The notes under the pieces: model-generated
Seen by the model: the letters and a program-made list of their open reading frames with translations, nothing else
Told to the model about the DNA's origin: nothing
Database searches by the model: none
Translations under genes and position numbers: made by a program
Assembly: GCA_021323815.1 (NCBI GenBank)
Contig: JAJPKG010000204.1
Span: 1 to 12,357, forward strand
DNA length: 12,357 bases
Reading direction: 5' to 3'
From: Pseudomonadota bacterium
Lineage (GTDB): Bacteria > Chloroflexota > Ktedonobacteria > Ktedonobacterales > JACDGC01
Part shown: piece after piece, positions 6,756 through 12,357 of the stretch
How positions within the stretch are numbered: the stretch's first letter is position 1
Layout of the letters: each line of letters starts with the position of its first letter

Positions 6756-7916
6756 ATGGGCGAGGCATCGCGCGAGTTGCTGGAACGCGCCCGCCGCAGC
6801 ATCCCGGAATGGCGGCCCGTTGAGGCCGAACGCCATATCCGCGAGGATGACGGCCTGGTGGTGGTGGATGTGCGCGAGCAGATCGAGTGGAACAACGGGC
6901 ATATCCCCGGCGCAATTCACGTGCCGCGCGGCTATCTGGAGTTGCAGATCGAGGAGAAAATCCCCGACAAATCGACACCACTCCTGCTCTATTGTGCCGG
7001 CGGGGTGCGCTCGCTGCTGGCGGGGCAGACGCTGCGGGCGATGGGCTATGACAACATCGTCTCGCTGGCGGGGGGCTACGGTTCGTGGACGGCATCCGGC
7101 CTGCCGACGGTGACGCCGCTGAGCCTGACGGATAGCCAGCGCCGCCGTTACAGCCGCCACCTGCTGGTGCCGGAAGTCGGCGAAGAGGGCCAGGCGAAGC
7201 TGCTGCAATCCCGCGTGCTGCTCATCGGCGCGGGCGGCCTCGGCTCCCCGGCGGCATATTACCTGGCGGCGGCGGGTGTGGGAACGCTCGGCCTCATCGA
7301 CTCCGACGTGGTGGATGAGTCAAACCTACAACGCCAGATCCTGCACAACACCAGCCGCCTGGGCAAACCGAAGGTGGAATCCGCCAGGGAAACGATCCTG
7401 GGGCTGAATCCTGATATCACGGTCAACGCCATCAACGACCGGCTGACCAAAGAGAACGTGCTGGACCTGATCCGCGAGTATGATGTCATCCTGGACGGCA
7501 CGGATAACTTCCCGACGCGCTATCTGCTGAACGATGCGTCGATCATCGCCAACAAGCCGGTGGTGCATGGCAGCGTCTTCCGCTTCGAGGGCCAGGTGAC
7601 GGTCTTCAAGCCCTTCGATGGGCCATGCTATCGCTGCCTCTTCCCCGAACCGCCCCCGCCCGCGCTCGCGCCCAACTGCGCGGAAGCCGGTGTGCTGGGC
7701 GTGCTGCCCGGCACCATCGGCATGTTGCAGGCGACCGAGGTGATCAAGCTGTTGCTGGGCATCGGCGAGCCACTCATCGGACGGCTGTTGACCTATGACG
7801 CGCTGACCGAGGAGTTCAACGAACTGCGCCTGTTCCGCAATCCCAACTGCCCGGCGTGTGGCATCAACGCTCACCCGGAAGACCTGCCGACCTACGAAGA
7901 AATCTGCGCAGTTTGA
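6756..7916 (+). CDS. Rhodanese + MoeB/ThiF-type adenylyltransferase/sulfurtransferase fusion
   Basis: Predicted to adenylate the C-terminal glycine of a MoaD/ThiS/CysO-type carrier and supply persulfide sulfur to it. Residues 15-117 are a rhodanese domain with VVVDVREQIEWNNGHIPGA and an active-site loop CAGGVRS (Cys80). From about 125 comes an E1-like domain: RYSRHLLVPEVGEEGQAKL, nucleotide loop GAGGLGSP (158-165), DGTDNFPTRY (247-256), zinc pairs CYRC (291, 294) and CPAC (365, 368), and Cys308 in NCAEAGVLG at the position of the conserved catalytic cysteine. The usual MOCS3/MoeZ order is E1 first, rhodanese last; here it is reversed. Start at ATG 6756 is preceded by GGAGG with 8 bases spacing; a GTG at 6741 is less likely. 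A CysO-like carrier gene follows on the same strand after 195 bases, which is the expected partner. Confidence 0.92.
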   Translation: MGEASRELLERARRSIPEWRPVEAERHIREDDGLVVVDVREQIEWNNGHIPGAIHVPRGYLELQIEEKIPDKSTPLLLYCAGGVRSLLAGQTLRAMGYDNIVSLAGGYGSWTASGLPTVTPLSLTDSQRRRYSRHLLVPEVGEEGQAKLLQSRVLLIGAGGLGSPAAYYLAAAGVGTLGLIDSDVVDESNLQRQILHNTSRLGKPKVESARETILGLNPDITVNAINDRLTKENVLDLIREYDVILDGTDNFPTRYLLNDASIIANKPVVHGSVFRFEGQVTVFKPFDGPCYRCLFPEPPPPALAPNCAEAGVLGVLPGTIGMLQATEVIKLLLGIGEPLIGRLLTYDALTEEFNELRLFRNPNCPACGINAHPEDLPTYEEICAV

Positions 7917-7939
7917 CACGAGAGCACAAAGCAAGAACC

Positions 7940-8085
7940 AGGACGAGACACGAAGGACACGAACAAAGCGAAGAAACGCGAAGATATTTCGGCGTCCATT
8001 TGAGGAGTGAGCCATGCACGTTACTCTTCACCGTCTCAACATCTTCACGTCCTTCCCAACCTTCGCGCTTTTCGCATCTCGTCCT
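7940..8085. repeat. Imperfect inverted repeat, GACACGAAGGACACGAA-like
   Basis: AGGACGAGACACGAA (7940-7954) is matched in inverse orientation by TTCGCATCTCGTCCT (8071-8085), 13 of 15 positions. Inside are further arms made of GAAGGAC and GCGAAG words in one orientation on the left and the opposite on the right (for example GTCCTTC at 8049-8055). The composition differs from flanking genes and resembles dispersed CACGAAGGACACGAA-type intergenic repeats I recall from several phyla. It fills most of the 195-base gap between the two sulfur genes. Confidence 0.45.
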
Positions 8086-8111
8086 CATTTCATCTTGAGG
8101 AGACAACCATC

Positions 8112-8390
8112 GTGAGCACGATACGCATTCCGCCGGTGCTGCGCCCCTCGGTGGGTGGCGCGAAATCGGTCACTGCCGAGGGCGCGACGCTGGGCGCGGT
8201 GCTGGACGATTTTTTCGCCCGCTACCCTGCCGTGAAGGCACAGATTCTCACGCCGGAAGGCACGCTGAGCACCTTCGTCAATATCTTTGTGGATGACCAG
8301 GACGTGCGCTACCTGCAAGGGTTGGCGACACCGCTGGGGCCGGACACCACCGTGACGCTGCTGCCGGCGATGGCGGGCGGTGCGTCGTAG
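8112..8390 (+). CDS. CysO/MoaD-like beta-grasp sulfur carrier with GG-Ala-Ser tail
   Basis: A 92-residue ubiquitin-fold sulfur carrier. It closely resembles what I recall of mycobacterial CysO: IPPVLRPSVGGAKSV (6-20), TLGAVLDDFFARYP (26-39), FVNIFVDDQDVRYLQGLATP (55-74) and TVTLLPAMAGG (80-90). In CysO the C-terminal glycine is adenylated, turned into a thiocarboxylate and used with CysM to make cysteine. Here Gly89-Gly90 are followed by Ala91-Ser92, so the tail must be trimmed before activation, or the protein is not used that way. Starts at GTG 8112; GAGGAG (8097-8102) lies 9 bases upstream. The upstream rhodanese-ThiF protein is the likely activating enzyme. No cysM or JAMM peptidase gene is visible nearby. 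MoaD proper is less likely given the CysO-like motifs. Confidence 0.85.
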   Translation: MSTIRIPPVLRPSVGGAKSVTAEGATLGAVLDDFFARYPAVKAQILTPEGTLSTFVNIFVDDQDVRYLQGLATPLGPDTTVTLLPAMAGGAS

Positions 8391-8442
8391 GGACGCAGCC
8401 CCATCCCCAGCCCCTCGTAATAGAGCGCGATTCATCGTGCCC

Positions 8443-8464
8443 GCCGGGAGTTCAATCTCCCGGC
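8443..8464. repeat. 8-bp hairpin in the spacer after the sulfur carrier gene
   Basis: GCCGGGAG (8443-8450) pairs with CTCCCGGC (8457-8464) around TTCAAT. It is followed on the plus strand by GA-rich sequence, not T, so it is not a canonical terminator for the carrier gene. Its role is unknown. Confidence 0.4.
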
Positions 8465-8574
8465 TCGAAAAAGAAACCCCTCCGGGCTGTCTCTGGCGTC
8501 ACTTTGCAAACTGCATCATCGCCCCCCACCGTGCCATAAGGGCAACGGCATGCCTCGCCCACTTCAGGCCGGTT

Positions 8575-8613
8575 CAGCCGGAATCGTGGAAAGCCGCGAT
8601 TCCGGCTGTTTTT
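8575..8613 (+). terminator. Rho-independent terminator after the sulfur carrier gene
   Basis: CAGCCGGAATCG (8575-8586) is perfectly complementary to CGATTCCGGCTG (8597-8608) with a 10-base loop, followed at once by TTTTT (8609-8613). It separates the sulfur carrier unit from sufB. The spacer 8391-8744 carries only this, the hairpin at 8443, and the sufB promoter and leader; I see no gene in it. Confidence 0.8.
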
Positions 8614-8629
8614 GCATGCCCTGCATCCC

Positions 8630-8659
8630 TTGATCCCCCTATGTGTTTCGTGGCATAAT
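8630..8659 (+). promoter_or_regulatory. Promoter of sufB
   Basis: TTGATC (8630-8635), an 18-base spacer, then CATAAT (8654-8659), with a start expected near 8666, about 80 bases before the sufB GTG. Just downstream of the -10, GAGT-G-ACTC (8667-8675) is symmetric and lies inside AATTC (8657-8661) and GAATT (8677-8681). This is a possible repressor site covering the start of transcription. An Rrf2-type Fe-S regulator would be logical but is not shown by the sequence. Confidence 0.5.
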
Positions 8660-8704
8660 TCTGATAGAGTGACTCGGAATTAAACCAGCAAACCGATTCC
8701 AGCG

Positions 8705-8725
8705 GCGTTGCCCTCAGGGCGACGC
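8705..8725 (+). promoter_or_regulatory. Leader hairpin just before the sufB ribosome site
   Basis: GCGTTGCCC (8705-8713) pairs with GGGCGACGC (8717-8725), 9 pairs including one G-T, around TCA. It ends 7 bases before AAGGAG (8733-8738), which is 6 bases from the GTG start. It may influence translation of sufB; no known riboswitch is recognised. Confidence 0.4.
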
Positions 8726-8744
8726 ACCATCAAAGGAGCCAACG

Positions 8745-11700
8745 GTGAGTGCAGATCCCATCATCACTGATGAATATAAGTGGGGCTTTTCGCAGCCTGA
8801 AAACTACGTCTTCAAGTCGCGCAAGGGGCTTGATCACGAGATCGTGGAGCAGATCTCACAGCTGAAGGGCGAGCCGCAATGGTTGCGCGACTTCCGCCAT
8901 CGCGCGCTGGATCTCTTCCTCAAGCGCCCCATGCCCAACTGGGGTGGCGACTTGAGCAACATCGATTTCCAGGACATCTATTACTATGTGAAGCCGACAA
9001 CAGAAGCCGGTAAAACATGGGAGGAAGTCCCAGAAGATATCCGTGACACCTTCGAGAAACTGGGCATCCCCGAAGCCGAGCGGAAGTATCTGGCTGGAGT
9101 AGGCAGCCAGTATGAATGTCTTAGCGGTGATACACGTGTCTACACAGCACGTGGCCTGGTTCCCATCCGCGAAATTCAAGCAGGGGATACAGTTTTCTCA
9201 TTTGATGAGGAAGCAAAGTGTATTATCCCCGCGAAGGTGCGTGCGACCGCTGAGAAAGGCGAGCGTGAGGTATTTGAGGTGCGCGTTGGCAATCGAAAGA
9301 TTCGCGCAACGGCTAACCATCCCTTCTTGACGCTCACCTATAACAAAGATGAAGGTCGTATGCGCGGGCGCTATACCCGCGAGTGGAAGTATCTCAGCGA
9401 TCTCGCTGTCGGCGATCTCGTAGCTGTTGTCAAAGATCTTCCGGAAACCGGCACCGACTACCTTCTTGCGCAGCCAGTTATTAAGACGGAAGTCATCGGA
9501 CACAACCAAGTTGAAGGCGTTGAATATGCCCTTGACATCACAAGCCGCTACAAGGCGATAACGCTGCCAGAATATACAAGCGATGATTTGATGTGGTGGC
9601 TGGGCCTTTATATAGGTGATGGCTACATCCGCCATTTCGGTGATAAGGACAAGGCAGGCGTTGAGATTGCCATCCCTGACACAGATATTGAGTTGCAAGC
9701 GGAAGTCATTCGTGTAAGTGAGTTGCTATTTGGCATCACTCCGACACGACAAGCTGACGGTTATCGCCTGCGGCTTGGTTCAACCATCCTGGCACGTTTC
9801 TTAGAAGCCAACGGTTTTGCAGGTGGCGCACGTGAAAAGCGCGTCCCTCAGTGGGTGTATGGGTTGCCTCTTTCACAAAAGCTAGCGTTCCTTGGTGGCT
9901 TTGTGGATTCCGATGGGTACGTGCGCGACCACCCAAAGAATCATGACATCTCCTTAACGAGTGTCAATCGCGACTTGTTGCAGGATGTAGCCCAGTTGCT
10001 TTCGCTGTGTGGGTTACCTTCGTCAGAGATTCATCGCTTCGAGGGCAAGCATCCTATTGACAAAGAGCGCACCATGGTTGGCTATCGCATGACTGTTTCA
10101 GGCGATTACCAGCGCATCATGAGTCGTCACCCTCGCCGTCTAGAGCGTATGGATAATCGGAAGTATCATCATGATTATTCCAGCGCCAAAGGAACGAACT
10201 TCGCAAAGCACGTGACCGAGTTCCACGGGTATGTGAAGATTGACTCTATCACACCCGCTGGCACTGAGATGGTGTATGACATCGAGGTTGAGGGGCCCCA
10301 TAACTTCGTTGCAGAGGGATTGATCGTCCACAACTCTGAGGTCATTTACCACAAGGTCCGCGAAGATCTGGAAAAGCAGGGGGTCATCTTCGTTGATCCC
10401 GACACCGCTTTCCGCGAGTATGAAGATATCTTCCGCCCCTACTTCGCGACCGTGATCCCACCGAACGACAACAAGTTCGCGGCGCTGAACTCTGCGGTGT
10501 TCAGTGGCGGCAGCTTCATCTATGTGCCCAAAGGCGTGAAGATCGATCTGCCCCTTCAAGCGTATTTCCGCATCAACGCGCAGAACATGGGCCAGTTCGA
10601 GCGTACGCTGATCATCGCGGATGAAGGAAGCTATGTGCATTATGTCGAGGGCTGCACAGCGCCAACCTACACCACTGATTCGTTGCATAGCGCTGTCGTA
10701 GAGATCATCGTTCGCCCCAGAGCGCGCGTGCGCTACACGACCATTCAGAACTGGTCGAAGAACGTATATAACCTGGTGACGAAGCGCGCCCAGGCGTATG
10801 CAGACGCGACGATGGAATGGGTGGACGGGAACTTAGGCTGCTTGGCTGAAGGTTCAACTGTTACCACGCCCGAAGGTGTTAAACCGATCGAAGCATTGGA
10901 AATCGGCGATAAAGTGCTCTCGTATGATGAGAGCAAAGGTGAGTTGTGCTTCCAGACGGTCAAGGCGAAGCGCTTTTCCGGCTTGCAGCCGGTGCATACC
11001 GTTTCCTTTGGTGAGCGCAAGCTTCAGGTAACGGCGAATCACCCGTTCTATTCGTACAAGTACGATGCGGAGGCACCAAAGAAATTGGGGCGCTATCAAC
11101 TCGGCTATGTGCGCGCTGATCAATTGAAGGAAGCGATCATTCCGCGTACATCGATTGATTACGGTAGCCCATATCAGTTGCAAGCTCCAAACCTGGTGAC
11201 TGAGTTTACTTCAGCTAACCAGTATGCCAGTGATTTGAAGATGAGCCGTGCGCGTGGATCGCGCCTAAGCGGTGTCGAGTTCACGAATGATGACATCATG
11301 TGGCTATTTGGCTATTGGACCGGTGATGGCAACATCGAGGTCAAAGCTGGACAAAACGAGGGTGTCATCCGCTGGGCAAAGGTAGGTTTTTCGACCCCTA
11401 CTACGGATCGCGCGCGTGAGCGGCTCGTACAAACGATGACTGCTTTGGTTGCTGCCATTCCTACCGAACGCGCTGATGGCCATCATCTCTTTTGGAGCAG
11501 CAAAGAACTGGCAGAGCTTTTCTATGTGAATGGGTTCATTGGAAATGCTCGCACGAAGCGCGTACCAAAGTGGGTATGGTCACTCCCTGAGTCGCAGCGC
11601 ATCGCGTTCATTGCTGGTTATCTTGATGCTGATGGCACGGTCAATAAAGGCCGATTCGCTCTAAAGTCAGCTAACCGCGAATTGCTGGAAGATATCGCTT

Positions 11701-12357
11701 CGCTGTTAGTGACGCTCGGCATAACTCCACGACTCTACACCGATTTTGCCGAACCGCGAGAAGTAGAGATTATGGGTGTGACGTGTACAGCCCATAGTTC
11801 GTATCGGTTAGTATTTCGTGGAGATCCGCGCTTCTTCACGCATGTGAGTGCGGTGCTACGGGGGCAAGCTGAAAGCAACGCGTCAACCACGGTACGCGAC
11901 CGTCATGTGGGACGCTCGCAAATTGAGCTTCCCCAGAGCGTCGAGATCGTGGACGTTGATGTCTCTGAAGCGGCATCTGAGCCAGTTCCAACCTGGGATA
12001 TCGAGGTGGAAGGCACGGGGAACTTTGTGGCGAATGGCTTCATTGTCCACAACTCGAGGCTCACAATGAAGTACCCCGCCGTGTGGCTGATGGAACCGGG
12101 CGCGAAGGGCGAGGTGCTCTCGGTAGCGTTCGCTTCCGACGGCCAGCACCAAGACACCGGCGCGAAGATGGTGCACGTCGCGCCACACACGTCGTCCAAC
12201 ATCGTCTCGAAGTCGATCTCGAAGGGATCAGGACGCGCCAGCTATCGCGGCTTGCTCAAGGTGCAGAAGGGCGCAGATCACGTGAAGTCGAACGTGCGCT
12301 GCGACGCGCTGCTGATCGATGAGAACTCGCGCACCGACACGTATCCTTACATGGAGA
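8745..12357 (+). CDS. sufB: SufB Fe-S cluster assembly protein with two inteins (partial, runs off the window)
   Basis: SufB is the scaffold subunit of the cytoplasmic SufBC2D complex that builds Fe-S clusters. One open frame of 1204 codons holds three extein pieces: 8745-9116 (124 aa, ITDEYKWGFSQPENYVFKSR-like start through AGVGSQYE), 10335-10838 (168 aa, SEVIYHKVREDLEKQGVIF, FAALNSAVFSGGSFIYVPKG, FRINAQNMGQFERT, YVEGCTAPTY, VWDGNLG-like end WVDGNLG), and 12054-end (101 aa, SRLTMKYPAVWL, DTGAKMVHVAPHT, TYPYME). Joined, they give SufB colinear with E. coli SufB, lacking about 80 C-terminal residues. The window stops just before the conserved CRNNSAQLEHEA-type site. The beta-helix Cys of EGC is present. 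GTG start with AAGGAG 6 bases upstream. sufC and sufD would be expected downstream. Exteins look GC-richer than the inteins. Function requires two splicing events. Confidence 0.95.
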   Translation, partial: MSADPIITDEYKWGFSQPENYVFKSRKGLDHEIVEQISQLKGEPQWLRDFRHRALDLFLKRPMPNWGGDLSNIDFQDIYYYVKPTTEAGKTWEEVPEDIRDTFEKLGIPEAERKYLAGVGSQYECLSGDTRVYTARGLVPIREIQAGDTVFSFDEEAKCIIPAKVRATAEKGEREVFEVRVGNRKIRATANHPFLTLTYNKDEGRMRGRYTREWKYLSDLAVGDLVAVVKDLPETGTDYLLAQPVIKTEVIGHNQVEGVEYALDITSRYKAITLPEYTSDDLMWWLGLYIGDGYIRHFGDKDKAGVEIAIPDTDIELQAEVIRVSELLFGITPTRQADGYRLRLGSTILARFLEANGFAGGAREKRVPQWVYGLPLSQKLAFLGGFVDSDGYVRDHPKNHDISLTSVNRDLLQDVAQLLSLCGLPSSEIHRFEGKHPIDKERTMVGYRMTVSGDYQRIMSRHPRRLERMDNRKYHHDYSSAKGTNFAKHVTEFHGYVKIDSITPAGTEMVYDIEVEGPHNFVAEGLIVHNSEVIYHKVREDLEKQGVIFVDPDTAFREYEDIFRPYFATVIPPNDNKFAALNSAVFSGGSFIYVPKGVKIDLPLQAYFRINAQNMGQFERTLIIADEGSYVHYVEGCTAPTYTTDSLHSAVVEIIVRPRARVRYTTIQNWSKNVYNLVTKRAQAYADATMEWVDGNLGCLAEGSTVTTPEGVKPIEALEIGDKVLSYDESKGELCFQTVKAKRFSGLQPVHTVSFGERKLQVTANHPFYSYKYDAEAPKKLGRYQLGYVRADQLKEAIIPRTSIDYGSPYQLQAPNLVTEFTSANQYASDLKMSRARGSRLSGVEFTNDDIMWLFGYWTGDGNIEVKAGQNEGVIRWAKVGFSTPTTDRARERLVQTMTALVAAIPTERADGHHLFWSSKELAELFYVNGFIGNARTKRVPKWVWSLPESQRIAFIAGYLDADGTVNKGRFALKSANRELLEDIASLLVTLGITPRLYTDFAEPREVEIMGVTCTAHSSYRLVFRGDPRFFTHVSAVLRGQAESNASTTVRDRHVGRSQIELPQSVEIVDVDVSEAASEPVPTWDIEVEGTGNFVANGFIVHNSRLTMKYPAVWLMEPGAKGEVLSVAFASDGQHQDTGAKMVHVAPHTSSNIVSKSISKGSGRASYRGLLKVQKGADHVKSNVRCDALLIDENSRTDTYPYME
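9117..10334 (+). mobile_element. Intein 1 in SufB (LAGLIDADG homing endonuclease, 406 aa)
   Basis: An in-frame intein between extein Glu (YE) and Ser (SEVIYH), a point where ordinary SufB reads YESEV without interruption. Block A: CLSGDTRVYTARGLVPI with catalytic Cys1. Block B: TANHPF with Thr65 and His68. Homing endonuclease motifs LGLYIGDGY (162-170, acidic Asp168) and LGGFVDSDGYV (259-269, Asp264) keep their metal-binding aspartates, with KRVPQWVYGLP shortly before the second. Block F: VYDIEVEGPHNFVAEG; block G: IVHN with penultimate His405 and terminal Asn406. The +1 extein residue is Ser. All residues for class 1 self-splicing and for DNA cleavage appear present and no stop occurs, so it is probably active in both respects. 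Confidence 0.95.
10839..12053 (+). mobile_element. Intein 2 in SufB (LAGLIDADG homing endonuclease, 405 aa)
   Basis: A second in-frame intein, between Gly (DGNLG) and Ser (SRLTMKYP), again splitting a stretch continuous in other SufB proteins. Block A: CLAEGSTVTTPEGVKPI with Cys1. Block B: TANHPF with Thr65 and His68. Endonuclease motifs FGYWTGDGN (Asp163) and IAGYLDADGTV (Asp263) are intact; KRVPKWVWSLP precedes the second. Block F: TWDIEVEGTGNFVANG; block G: IVHN ending in Asn405, with Ser +1. Length and motif spacing almost equal those of intein 1, and the KRVPxWV and IEVEGxxNFVAxGxIVHN segments match closely, so the two share ancestry. No frame break is visible. Confidence 0.95.

Noticed and set aside
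8007..8111. Upstream extension of the sulfur carrier frame
   Set aside because: The extra residues lie in the inverted repeat, lack family similarity, and the GTG at 8112 has its own GAGGAG ribosome site.
8443..8464. GCCGGGAG hairpin as the terminator of the sulfur carrier gene
   Set aside because: It is followed by GA-rich sequence, whereas the hairpin at 8575-8608 has a proper T tract.
8380..8658. Plus-strand open frame of 92 codons in the spacer before sufB
   Set aside because: It covers two hairpins, the terminator and the sufB -10 box and has no recognisable protein features.
10140..10688. Minus-strand frame of 182 codons inside sufB
   Set aside because: Antisense to the end of intein 1 and the middle extein, both of which have clear family motifs.
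8745..12357. sufB as fragments or a pseudogene interrupted by unrelated inserts
   Set aside because: The frame is continuous, the inserts begin with Cys and end in His-Asn exactly at extein junctions, and all intein blocks are present.
1..12357. CRISPR array, toxin-antitoxin pair or prophage
   Set aside because: No regularly spaced repeats, no recognisable toxin-antitoxin pair, and no phage structural or integrase genes were seen on either strand.

Overview
The window looks like a moderately GC-rich bacterial chromosome, most likely Chloroflexota. This is an inference from gene content: a long HelY/Mtr4-type helicase, a CysO-like sulfur carrier beside a rhodanese-ThiF protein, and SufB carrying inteins. 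No rRNA or other marker gene fixes the taxon. Most genes are GC-rich; about 270-1900 is visibly AT-richer.

Layout. Bases 1-268 hold the 5' end of an IS5-family insertion sequence (minus strand, cut by the window edge). Next, also on the minus strand, come a divergent GTP cyclohydrolase II (296-1030) and a HAD phosphatase (1102-1773), a possible small riboflavin/deazapurine-type pair with the look of acquired DNA. A large Ski2-like RNA helicase (1908-4433, minus) follows. Then comes a DUF167/YggU gene broken by a frameshift (4638-4929, minus). Two class II tRNA-Ser genes, anticodons CGA and GGA, lie on the plus strand (5012-5225). A strong hairpin separates them from a convergent citrate synthase (5305-6441, minus).

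A divergent control region (6442-6755) leads to a sulfur-handling block on the plus strand. It starts with a rhodanese + MoeB/ThiF E1-like fusion (6756-7916), followed by a CysO/MoaD-like beta-grasp sulfur carrier ending GG-Ala-Ser (8112-8390) and a rho-independent terminator. The last gene is sufB (8745 to beyond the window end) in one uninterrupted frame. It is interrupted by two complete inteins (9117-10334 and 10839-12053), each with splicing motifs and two LAGLIDADG motifs.

How they work together. The rhodanese-ThiF protein would activate the carboxy-terminus of the carrier and load sulfur onto it, for cysteine or cofactor synthesis. SufB would be the scaffold of Fe-S cluster assembly and can only work after two protein-splicing events. 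The most unusual items are the doubly intein-split SufB and the sulfur carrier whose Gly-Gly is masked by two extra residues.
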